A stretch of 64,000 bases of DNA from Artemisia argyi (Eukaryota > Streptophyta > Magnoliopsida > Asterales > Asteraceae), in NCBI GenBank assembly GCA_030686995.1, contig CM060695.1:101894871-101958870 (forward strand), given 5' to 3'. Below are positions 45,022 through 55,235 of this stretch, in pieces (the first letter of the stretch is position 1; every line of letters starts with the position of its first letter). The notes under the pieces were generated by a model. The model was not told where the DNA came from. It ran no database searches and worked only from the letters and a program-made list of their open reading frames with translations. The translations under genes were made by a program, and so were the position numbers.

Positions 45022-48000
45022 TGTCACAACTCACCATTTCAGGTCATTTCAGGTCATTTCCCGAACTTTGGAAAAACACTATTCATCAAACACTATTCAT
45101 CAAAACACTATTCATCAGTTTACTATTCATCATTTTTAGTGTCAGTTTGACATTCCGAGAAGCATTCAGAAATTTTACTATTCACGAAACACTATTCATT
45201 GCGGGAAAAGATTTCATCATTCACGTGCATTATTCATTTCATCGTAAATTTAGTTTACGGGTATTCAAATTCGCGTAACCGTATTGGTTCAGGTGCGAAT
45301 TCATGCATTATCAGTAAAGACATTTCATACGGACTGGAGATAGTCTGCATATCATCAGTAGGTCATTTACATGTTATACCACTCTCAGGATTTTCAAATT
45401 ACTATATTCAGTACATTTAACGTTTTTACGTATAAGTATTTATAGTAAACGTTAACACCCGGTTTATACACGACGAATATATCTAAATATTCCCACAATG
45501 GTCCCGACATATTTTTATATCCATTTTAACATCATAAAAGTTATAACATTCAGTTACCCAGTATTTTGGAAATTTATTTTATTTATAACGTACGCTTATG
45601 AATATAACGACGGTTTTCGTGAAAACTAAACAATAATCACCCGATCACTTAGTAATTGTACCCAACATATTTTTAATATATTTTATCATTATTATGACTT
45701 TATTTCATCCCGGATAACTTCGTTAACATTTATTTCTATCAAACCCGGTACCCGATTGTAACTAAAAACACAAAATAGCACATAATTCATGCAAGATTTC
45801 TAAATAAATACCAAGTACCCCTACCCTCCCCCCCCTTGCTCTTTGAAACCAGCCCTCAAAGTCCTCTCCTAGGTAATTTTATACAAATTCTTAACCTTGT
45901 GCATTTATATATGCTTATTATACAATATACTTGTCTACATATTTACAAAAACCATATAAACATAATCTTGCATAATTTCAACAATCAAAAAGTTCATCTT
46001 ATCCTCTTCTCCATATCAAAACCCACGACCCTAATTAAAAATCAAGAACAAGTGAAGTTTTTCAAAAGTTTAAAGCACCAAAGTTGTTCCTTTTGTGGTT
46101 CTAATCAAGATTCTTGCATCAAACACACAAGTAATCCAAGGTTTCTAATCATCTCATCACCTAGAATTTCAAAGTGAGTATACAAATTTATTTTCAAGTT
46201 TTCTTCTAATTAACACTTATATATCATGGTAATCATGCTTAATTTCATGCTCATACTAGTTATACCACTTTATTTTTCAAGACTTTTGAAACATACAAAC
46301 CCTAGATTGTGATTTAGGTGTTCCCTTGTTAGATTAACTTGATTAGTGATCATTAGGAAGCCATGATACCCTAAGAAGGTATATGGTAGGACTAGATTAG
46401 TTTTTGTGGTGATTGAAAGTAGTTGGATGAAGTTTTGGACTTGTTTTAAACCTTGGAAATGATTTTTACAACATATACAAACCCGCTGTAAGAAAAATGA
46501 AAACGTGGGAAACTCAGTAACTTTTGGGTTATTTTTGGCCAAATATTTAGAAAATACATTCCGAGACGAAGCCGTGGCCGAAAACGGGGATAAAAACAAG
46601 TTAATAACGAAGGAGATACGATTTTTACGAGTTTAACGACAAAAATTGATTTTCCGGAAAAATAGTTGCTGAATGGAAACATTCGACGGACTATCTGGGG
46701 TGTTTGGCGAAACCTAAATGAACCAAGCTACTAAAAATGTACTAGTATATATTTTTACGAAACCGTGGATATAAAGAACAAGTAAAACGGACATATAACG
46801 ACAAAGATATTCACGTTTGAATATCGGCTAAACCCATTTTTATTTGACAGCTTTTAATAAAAATTGGCACTAAAACTACGTAGTACTTTTATAAGCTAGA
46901 AATAATATCAAGTACCAAATTTTATAACTAATAAAGTATTAGTTATTACAAGTATATTTTCATCATTTCAAGGCGATATTTCAAGGATTACAACCCGAGG
47001 ATTTCAACACTAACATGGAAACATACGATATATATATAAGTATATATATATATTGCAACTAGCTTATTATATTTTCTAATAGCAATATTTTTCCAAATTC
47101 TTGGATTATATATTTTGATAACACAAGTGTTTTTACAAAGAGTAGAGTGGTATAGGAACATGAGCATGGACATTCATAACATCATTTGGTGACCTAAATG
47201 AGATCATTCATCATTCATATTAGGTTGCGGCTAGTGTGCGCGCCTTGTTTTTCAGCTCATTACATGTTCATGGTACCATCATATTGGGTTGCGGCAGCTA
47301 ATTGTTCATTGGTGTTCATTTCATTTCATCACAGTTTCATCAGTTAAGGTGAGTTTTCATAGCCCCGTTTTCAATTCAACATTTTTGATTGTTTTCAAAT
47401 TCCACGGGGGGAATACATTGCATCAACCATTTTTGTACGAGCCCAAGTATCAAAACCCATGTACATAGCTTAAGTTACCTTGCCATGTGATAAGTCCCCT
47501 GTAACATCATGAACCGTTAATTTACCGGTAAGCGAGAGTAAGTGGATAGATCTATCGAGGGTGACGCCTCCATCCGTGGTAGTGATTACCAACAGTAAGC
47601 GGATGCATGTCATGTCTTTTACATTTGAGTGTTTCAGCAGAACATTCAGGAGGGGCTTAGTTTCATCAGTCATAGCTTCGGTGTCATGAGCTTAAGGCTA
47701 TTGTACAATTTTTCATGAGATTTTTATCTTGCACTTTTACTTGTGGTGGCCGTACATCATTACATTTTACAAACCTATGGAATTCACCAACATTCGTGTT
47801 GACGTTTTAGCAATGTATTTCAGGTTATTAAGGTAGCTCATGTGACATGCATTTGGACCTTCATGGAGTCGCGGAGTCGACGCGTCTCATCATTATTTCA
47901 TGCACTTATGTAAACGTTTGATCTAGTATGACTTGTTTTTCATAAACTTGCAACACATTTTGGGGACCTCATTTTGTAAACTCTGGATTATTTCAATGAT

Positions 48001-48121
48001 CAAATGCAGTATTTTCCAAACGACACTTTAGGTCGTTCAATGTAACTGTAACTGTGGTGCTATGACAGACACCCCCAGGTATTCCATTCCGCTGCAAGTC
48101 AGGTAAATTGGGGGTGCGACA
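45022..48121 (+). repeat. 3' LTR of D
   Basis: 3100 bp, probably the full-length LTR. The segment 45820-46916, absent from the 5' LTR, is AT-rich, contains a C-run at about 45829 and no coding frame I trust; it probably includes the transcription start region. The 67-codon minus-strand frame at 47470-47673 recurs at 39136-39339 and is just LTR sequence. Confidence 0.9.
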
Positions 48122-48126
48122 AATAT

Positions 48127-48445
48127 TCATTTGAAAGACTCGGTCACCCCGAGTATGTAATTGCATTAGGTTGGTTTAGATTAGTTTAGATTAAGTAACA
48201 TCGTTGAGGAAGGATGGGTCTTTACCCACTGTACACCTGATCCACAGCCCGGGAGTGGGCGTATATGTTGTAACTATAAATACCCCTTCCCTAGCAAGGA
48301 AGGGGTTGGACCTTTTCATTCAAGCTAATAGATTTCACATTGTTTCTCTCTCTAAGGCTCTCATTTTCTCTTATCTATCTCTCTCTAGAACCAACGAACC
48401 AAATCACCATCCTAATGATGTTTGTGACTTAAATTATATCCTACA
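48127..48445 (+). repeat. Element E 3' LTR, second part
   Basis: Resumes TCATTTGAAAGACTCGG after D's target duplication and ends TATCCTACA at 48445, followed by E's target duplication ACCTA (48446-48450). The TATA box and hairpin (48283-48305) are as in the 5' LTR. Confidence 0.9.
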
Positions 48446-48450
48446 ACCTA

Positions 48451-48743
48451 CAATAAAAAACATTGAAACAAGAAGTTGGTGCACGTATGTAGTAACATTG
48501 TGCAAGTATGCATTGTAGTATATCTAATATTCTACTACTACAGAACTTGAAAATATAATTTTTTTTCTTTTATAATCCATTTAGATTCGTTTATCATATG
48601 GAATATTATATAAAAATATAAAACTACAACCCCTATACAAAAGTATATACATTTTCATAGGATTTTACAATTTGGATCCGATCTTACGATTACGATCTTG
48701 CAAAGCCGAAAACGATCCTAGGTAAGGTCCCGATCCTAACAAC
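48451..48743. mobile_element. Putative non-autonomous DNA transposon, right part
   Basis: Continuation of the element interrupted by E. It is AT-rich, then GGATCC/CGATCTTACGATTACGATC words, ending GGTCCCGATCCTAACAAC, imperfectly inverted relative to the left end at 14376. Boundary chosen from that inverted end only. Confidence 0.4.
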
Positions 48744-49557
48744 CTTTCTATGAACGTATAAGTGTCCCCTAAACACCTAGGGTTGCAGTTTATAAGATGG
48801 ACAAGCTAGTACTTATAATAGTTAAGCAGGTTTTCTTATTCTAATGCAAGGCAATCAATTAAACAAGAGATGACAAATCAATAATCAATAACTAGATTTC
48901 ATTAGATCTAAGCAAACACTAATAAATCTACCCTAGCATGTTAAAGAGAATAAAAGAAAAACAAATAATCAAATAACACATAGACATATTGAATGATTAA
49001 AATAATAACTTATCTTAAATAAAACATAGGTGAAAAAGGCTGGAAAAGCCTTACAAATAAGCTGCAAAGCATCTAGGGTTTATGTTCCTCCAAGATGTTA
49101 CAATGAATGAAAAAGATTCGAAAAGTATATATGGATTTACAACTGTGATGGCATCACTTGTAATCTGTGACGCCGTCAGCTCGCCTCCAATTAAGATTCC
49201 GTTATGTTAATCGCCGTCATACGCCATCTTGTTTATGTTCTGACACCGTCAATTAGGTCTTGACGCCATCCCGTTATAAAAGTTCTGAGCCGTCACATGT
49301 TAACTTTGCACTGGATTTGGGTCTTCAAATACAAGCAACGGCGTCAGGTTGTGGATCGTGGCACCGTCAGGTCTCCATGTTGAAAGATTTGCAACTTGGT
49401 CGTTTTTCTTCCTTTTTTCGTCGATTATGGTCCAAAACATGCCGGTTTGCATAATTCTCGTCCAAAGTACCTAAAATGGAAAAAGATGCGATTTAGAGCA
49501 ATATTTGATCAATTACATATGACTTTTAGGCTTAAATGACCACTTAAAAAGACATCA
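48744..49557 (-). repeat. LTR-like piece I with palindrome pairs
   Basis: Read on the minus strand, it begins TGATGTCTTTTTAAG (49557), carries a palindrome-pair array (49370-49145), then a TATA-like CATATATAC (about 49134-49126) and a transcribed-looking stretch with AAACCCTAGATG. This is the same order as in LTRs of C and H, so I read it as part of a third related Gypsy LTR. I cannot define its far end or a target duplication. Confidence 0.4.
49145..49370. repeat. Palindrome pairs of TGACGCCGTCA type
   Basis: Dyad centres at about 49151/49173 (GTGATGGCATCAC and TGACGCCGTCA), 49246/49266 and 49341/49364 give pairs 20-23 bp apart, repeating every 95 bp. Extra degenerate copies lie near 49214, 49224 and 49290. 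Confidence 0.65.
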
Positions 49558-50540
49558 AATAAATCCTTATTAATAAATAAATATATAAAGGATAAAAGGA
49601 TAAGACAAAAACTGAAATTAGCTCAGAATGACCCTGAGATAATAATGATCCAACCAACGTTAATCTACTAATTAAAAATTCAAAAACAATCTATAAAAAT
49701 AATTTATAATAAATAAAAAACCAACCAAGTTACAAAAAAACTGTTCACTTTTTATGTAAACTAATTATGGTTTAGGATTTATAAATACATTAGATAAAAT
49801 AGATTAGTAAAAACGAAAACATTAGACTTTTAAAACAAAAAACATAGTAAAAATTAAATTAAATATAAAACTTTCAAAATAAATTCTGAAAATTTTATCA
49901 GAACTAAACGTATCATAGACAAATTTTAAAAAATAAAAACAGATTTTTAAAACTGACGAAAATATTATCAACGATTTCATAACTAAAACTGCTTTAAAAA
50001 TACTAAACCAAATCTAAAAATTCTAAAAAATTTGTCCTAGCTACAAAACACTATTAGGAAGTAGCAGAATATATAAAAACGGAAATTTTATAAAAAAAAC
50101 ACGATTTTATAAAACTAAACCCAAAAAGTGACAAAAAGAGAATGCTTTTAAAAAAAATACAAAAAGCAAAAATTAAATTTGTAAAATTTTGAAACTAAAA
50201 TTAGGGACTTTTAAGAATTTTCTAAAATAAAACACGAGTTTATAGTAACTTGCAAGAACTTATATTTAAAAAGATAAGAAATATGTCTTTACCCAAAAAA
50301 GATAAGAAATATGTAAATAAAAGGTTAAAAGAAAAGATTAACTAAAACATTAATACAAAAACTTGAACTTTATAAGTCATATAAAGAAACTAAAATTGGT
50401 CATTACCTTAAAATATCAAAATTAATACAAGTTTTTACTAATTTAAATATAATTAAAACTAAACCTATAAAACTAAAAAATAAAATAAAATGATAATAAA
50501 AAAATAAAAAATAAATAAAGAGAAGAAAAAAAAATGAGAT
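49558..50540. other. AT-rich DNA without recognisable gene
   Basis: About 1 kb of strongly AT-rich sequence with many A-runs and TAAAA words. No frame of 60 codons on either strand and no LTR ends seen. It may be internal 3' non-coding DNA of the LTR-like element next to it. Confidence 0.5.
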
Positions 50541-50750
50541 GATGGCTGATTTCTCCTCCTGTTTTCATATCCTCTTTTATCTATTTTATTTTTTTGCTCG
50601 GAGAGAAGGCTAAGATAAGTGGCCTATTTGAGGGCCACATGTCAGCCAAAGAGAGGGCCTCGTCTAAGAGTATTTAGGTCATTTCACACAGCTTAGCAGG
50701 GACAAAGTTGTAATTTCGTAGCTACTGAATACAAGAATCGAATATGAGAA

Positions 50751-50811
50751 CAAGAAGACTCCAACCCTGGACCTCTTGTACGCAAACCGTACACCATAGC
50801 CACTAGACCAA
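50751..50811 (-). other. tRNA-like sequence (possible SINE head)
   Basis: On the minus strand, TGGTCTAGTGG (50809-50799) fits an RNA polymerase III A box and CCAGGGTTGGAGTC (50770-50757) resembles a B box (GGTTCGANTCC) about 40 bp later. Acceptor stems do not pair convincingly, so this is not called a functional tRNA. It may be tRNA-derived (SINE) or a decayed tRNA gene. Confidence 0.35.
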
Positions 50812-50830
50812 GACCACTTTTGTTGTTAGG

Positions 50831-52440
50831 ATATTGATTTGAATTTGGTTTTGGGTTGGGGCAGACTTTTATTTAGAAAACTTAAAATGGCTTCGTTTGA
50901 TCTTCCACAATTTCGTCTTTTGCCTAGGTACTCCATATAAAATTACCTACCATAAAAAAATAACAAACTACACAATATATGCAATAAAATTTGAATTATT
51001 TTCTATTTATTTAGCCGTAAATGAAGGAATATTAACATTTAATATATGTATAAATTAGCGAATATCAATTATACAATACACCATAATAAAAGATATGATA
51101 CTATCCTATAATATATTTATCATTTCCTTCAAGTAATAGACAAGGCCCACAACCTGTCTCCTTCCCCATAGGGGCAGACGGACCAAGGACCGGATGGGCC
51201 TCCCATTTGGTTCTTTGATTTAAACCCATTACTTATTTAATCACTCCAACTGACTAAGCCTAATCATGTTTTCAGTTTGTTAGGTCACTTATGAATTTAC
51301 GATAAATGCATAAAATTGAAGTCTCATGTTACTGTGTATTACCCCATGATCTCATATAATAATGGCAATATTTAATTGTGTTATATCATATACATAATCC
51401 TAGAAATTCCCACTTGGGCATGCATATAACTTCTAGGTAATTAAAACCGACAAGTAGTCGTCTAGCAACAATCATTCTACTTGCCTCCCAAAAATATTGA
51501 GTTATATGTCCCTTGATAGAACCAAGACAACAATTATTAATGGTTAATGATCTTGTGATTTAAACTTTATTCTTATTCCCTTTTGTGATACATGTTAATT
51601 TGAGAGATGGATTAAGCAATCTTAAATCGCTAACATTTGTTTCTCTATCTAGAATATATAATATCACTAAAGTTAATTATAACAATAGTTTAACTTCCAC
51701 TTTAGTCATGACCGAGTTAATATCAATTAATTCATTCGTTGACCCAAAACAGTATCATGATCTTATTATAAAAGGAATACAATCCTTTTGCATATATCCA
51801 CCTTATAAACATAATCCACGATACCCAAAGCACCTGGCCCAAGTTACCAGGATGTTAAATATGAATCAAAGCAGAACTCATACTTTATTATAAATGTGCT
51901 ATGTATCAAAAGTCTAAGGATAGACAAGAATACAAATTATAAACATGACTCACTAATTGACAATTATCCTTGTAGTGGCATTTCGTAGTGGGTGATCTAA
52001 TATTCATCATTATGAATACATATGAACTTAGGCCCCAACAAGTAAATTATTTATATACAAACATAAATATTAATATTGTGCCCAAACAATATGACTGACT
52101 ATGGAGTTTTGAACAATTATATTCATGGGTGAAAAGTTCAAATATAAAACACAATAATATAATTAAAAAAATACTCATAACCATTATATATTATTCATAA
52201 ATAGATTTGTTTAACCCTTGATAGGTTTGTCTAACGGGTGTCATCAGGGCTAGGTTTAATGTCACTATAAAAGGAAACTTTTAGTTTATTTAATTAAAAA
52301 TCATATTTAATTATGGTAATTTATAAGTTTCATTAATGTGCATGAAATGCAATTTTAAATTTAAAAGGAAAGTTTGTGTTTAATAAATGCAGTTCAACCA
52401 GTGCACTCAGGGCACTCATTAGACAATCCCTTGATAGATA
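50831..52440 (-). other. Copia remnant J: 3' non-coding region and probable LTR debris
   Basis: Lies 3' of the J RNase H remnant on the minus strand. A PPT-like CCCAAGTGGGAATTTCTAGG on the minus strand (about 51417-51398) suggests the 3' LTR starts near 51400 and continues to lower coordinates. No intact LTR pair is visible. The frame 51585-51893 has no protein features. Confidence 0.4.
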
Positions 52441-52659
52441 CAAAAGTAAAACTTATGACAATTCTTCTTCAACATAGCGAAGCATAATTCCATTAGCATG
52501 TTGATCATGCTTATCACCTGATAAACCTTTCTTTAGTGGATCAGCAACATTGTCAATAGTATGGACTTTAATAACTTCAATATCATTTCTCATGCCTGCT
52601 TCATGGATGTAGTGAAATTTGTGAAGAGTATGTCGGCTACTGTTAATATTAAATAGTCC
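52441..52659 (-). pseudogene. Copia remnant J: RNase H C-terminus
   Basis: The minus strand reads FHYIHEAGMRNDIEVIKV, then DNVADPLKKGLS and MLRYVEEEL, the end of a Copia RNase H and polyprotein. It is the continuation of 54560-54204, separated by LTR H. Confidence 0.8.
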
Positions 52660-54203
52660 TGATATTTTAGTGTCAATTTCCCCATAATATGCTCATCATT
52701 TGCATTGTTTTATTTGAATATATACTCTTATTTCTTAATATATCATTTTCAGGTCATAAATGAGCATAGGAACAATGAGACGCGGATTTGGAAGAATATT
52801 AAAGAAGATATATAAGAATATGCTAGCCAGATAAAAGTTACGGCGTAGATCCACTCTCTACTTACGTCGTACCTATGATTTAAACTAGAAGACCCCAAAG
52901 TCAACGTAGTTCAAGGTTACGGCGTAACTTCACAACATAGTTACGCTGTATATATTCCAAGACTTAGAAGAATTTTATGGTCAGGAAAAGTTACGCCGTA
53001 AATCAATTACAAGGTTACGGCGTAAAAGTAATGAAATTCGCTACGATGGTTTTACGGTCGTAACACGTTCTCAACGTTATGCCGTAAATATTTTACTATG
53101 GATAAGATCGTCTGAGATACGATGGTTATAGCGTAACCAATTCTAAGGGTTACGCCGTAACTTTGACGAGGCTATAAATACAAGCCCTAATTGTGCATTT
53201 TTAACATCACTTCCCAATACCCAACACCAAGGGATGTAAAGGGCTTCCAGAGAGACGATTTTTAGCAGCATACGGAGCATCTTCCAAGGGAGAATTCACA
53301 CCATTACTACATAAGTTTTAGTTATTTCATATCAAACTTTTGTATTTAATTCAATGTCTTTCATTATGATTATTAACTTTGAATTTCCTACATTATTTAA
53401 TATGATTGGCTAAATACCTTTGGTGTTAGCCTAGTTATGAAATTGTTATTGCCATGATTTAGTTTTCTCATTTTCTCATCGCTTTATGTACATATTTTAT
53501 TTGCTTATTTGTGGACACCCTTGTTTTAGTAGTGTTAATGTTTAGTAGTATCTATAAAGCTAGGAGAATTGACCATCGGACCCTAGACGAGAAGGTTGGG
53601 AGGAGTGTTAAGAACTGACCATATGACTACCACTTTCTTGTGTGCGGATTGACCATAGGATCACGTACCAAACGGAAATACTTAAGAAGTTAGGGGAAAC
53701 CTAAGTTCAGAGATGTCGGGTTTCATAAGAATAGGTCTAGATTGTAGTTGCTGCTTAATAACTTAGCATAGGTTACCCACGAACTCTGTTGATCAAAAGA
53801 CGGAATACGAATCTATGTGACAAAGGCTAGACAAATTGACCAAAGGAGTCTAGTGACATTTACCCCCACATGAAGCGGTAGAAAACATCAATAGGAAGAC
53901 TTAATTATGGCTTAAAAAGATTGGTAACTAGGCTAGCAAAGTTCTCCCTACTGATTATTTTATTAATTTACTTTTGCTTTCATTTTCATTTCATAACTTT
54001 AATAATTAATCTATTCAAAACCACCTTTAAAATCAATGACATTGGAACTTAGATTAGATTAGCACTCATAGCTCTTGGGACGACCTCGGCTTTACCAGTT
54101 ACTACACTACACACGACCGGGTACACTGCCCGTTAGTGCATAGGTAGACCATAGGTAGACGAGTTATTATATATATTAAAACCTAGTCTGAAATCCAGCA
54201 TCA
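52660..54203 (+). repeat. Gypsy LTR H (apparently solo)
   Basis: 1544 bp, from TGATATTTTAGTG to CCAGCATCA, inserted in the RNase H of remnant J. It is related to the C LTR by layout: palindrome pairs (52838-53161), a TATA box right after them (GCTATAAATAC, about 53170), and GGGTACACTGCCCGTT near the end (C has CGGGTACACTGCTCGTT). No internal region or second copy adjoins it. The flanking 5-mers (AGTCC and GCTGC) do not match, so a clean solo LTR with target duplication is not shown. Confidence 0.75.
52838..53161. repeat. Paired 13-bp palindromes in LTR H (GTTACGGCGTAAC type)
   Basis: Five pairs start at about 52838/52861, 52916/52940, 52990/53014, 53051/53076 and 53125/53149: 23-25 bp within a pair, 62-78 bp between pairs. 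GTTACGGCGTAAC (52916) and GTTACGCCGTAAC (53149) are perfect apart from the centre base. Same number, spacing and promoter-proximal position as in C, with different arm sequence. Confidence 0.88.
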
Positions 54204-54560
54204 GCTGCCTTTATGTATTCATGGTTTTTTCAAAGGTAGGATTGCAGTTGAATTATCACAATACATTTATATAGGATTTTCTTTACATGGAACAACACCA
54301 AGATCCCTTATGAACCACTTCATCCAGACAGCCAACTGAGCCGCTTCTTAGACATTGATGTAATTAACTTATGTAGAAGACAATTCAATGGTACTATGCT
54401 TCGAGCTCCTCCACCCAACCACTCTGCCTTTCATAATGAAGACATAGCTAGAATGCGATCAAGTATCATCTCGATTAGTATGGAACCCAGCATCGGTGTT
54501 ACATTTTACATCAAGCTCTCCATCCAAACCACCATAAACCAAGAGATAAGCAAAGAACCT
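54204..54560 (-). pseudogene. Copia remnant J: RNase H N-terminal part
   Basis: The minus strand reads DAGFHTNRDDTRSHSSYVFI, GRVVGWRSSKHSTIE, then EAAQLAVWMKWFIRDLGVVP and CDNSTAI, with stops in place of some codons. It is a Copia RNase H interrupted by LTR H at 54203. Confidence 0.82.
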
Positions 54561-54655
54561 CTATTTTTTAGAAATGTATTTGTGTATTTATCCAAGCCAC
54601 CATAAACCAAGAGATAAGCAAAATAACCTCTATTTTAAGAAATGTATGCATGTAT
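54515..54655. repeat. Two-copy ~72-bp tandem repeat
   Basis: ACCATAAACCAAGAGATAAG followed by CAAA..AACCTCTATTTT occurs twice, about 72 bp apart. Short microsatellite (AT)n at about 54799-54817. Otherwise nothing is seen up to the LTR of G. Confidence 0.75.
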
Positions 54656-54894
54656 TTGAATAGAAACACTATAAAAAAAACAAATGATTTTCTTTTTATT
54701 AAAACATCTACATGCGTATAGACATGAAAGTCCAAAAGAAAAAAAAATCATAAAATAAACACCACTTTTAGTATTTTAGACCTACCCATTGATCGTATAT
54801 ATATATATATATATAGTTTATTTTTTTCTTAAGAGTTCACGTACGGAAGCATTATAGGCCTATGGTATAACCTGTGGCACGAGAACCCATGTAT

Positions 54895-55235
54895 TGTACT
54901 CATAATTATAACATGTGTGGTTCTTGTGTAATGGTTCAAATCAAGTGAGAGTTAGAGAGAGAAAGTGGAACCTTTAGAGAGAGAAAGTGCAAGAGGTTTG
55001 ATTATCAAATGAAGGTCCAACCCTCTCCTTTGGTGGGAGAGGTGTATTTATACAATTCATCTAAACGCCTCTAGTAGGCTATGGGTCGGGCTGACAGTGG
55101 GTAAAGAGCCGAGCCGACACCATGATGTTACGTAAACTATTTCTATATACTAATACGATAAATACTACGAGCTACTAAATACTAAACCATGCTCGGGGTG
55201 ACCGAGTCTTTTACATGAATATTTATATTCCTAAC
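54895..55235 (-). repeat. 3' LTR of element G (E family)
   Basis: The minus strand runs from TGTTAGGAATATAAATATTC (55235) to about GAGTACA (54895), ~341 bp. It shares with the E LTR the AGACTCGGTCACCCCGAG block, the TATA box (TATAAATACACC) and the adjacent hairpin (55042-55022), then TTGGACC. The PPT GGGGGAGA lies just upstream (about 55244-55237). Only one LTR is visible. Confidence 0.8.

Larger units (their letters stand above)
37802..48121 (+). mobile_element. Gypsy element D, chromovirus (Tekay-like), young but defective
   Basis: TGTCACAAC..GGTGCGACA ends and an exact target duplication AATAT (37797-37801 and 48122-48126). The PBS is TGGCATCAGAGC at about 39790-39801. The LTRs differ at about nine positions in ~1980 aligned bases by eye (0.5%), yet inside only gag is near intact. 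The protease and RT are unrecognisable; an integrase fragment and the polyprotein end remain. The terminal PPT-like TTTTAGAGGGGAAGA abuts the 3' LTR at 45022. Confidence 0.9.
14916..48445 (+). mobile_element. Copia element E (carries nested F and D)
   Basis: The 5' LTR is 14916-15275; the 3' LTR is split by D (37784-37801 and 48127-48445). The target duplication ACCTA is at 14911-14915 and 48446-48450. The order is LTR, PBS, repeat-rich leader, gag, a very long coiled-coil linker, protease remnant, integrase, RT, RNase H, long 3' non-coding region, PPT (CTTAGGGGGAGA), LTR. Element F interrupts the 3' non-coding region (24856-36749). LTR-LTR divergence is about 4-5% by eye plus a ~25-bp deletion. 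The linker and pol match a Copia family I recall as very abundant in Asteraceae. All coding parts are broken. Confidence 0.9.

Noticed and set aside
50751..50811. Functional tRNA gene
   Set aside because: Acceptor and anticodon stems do not pair convincingly; only A- and B-box-like words are visible.
52660..54203. Clean solo LTR with target duplication for H
   Set aside because: Flanking 5-mers AGTCC and GCTGC differ; formation by other recombination or boundary error cannot be excluded.
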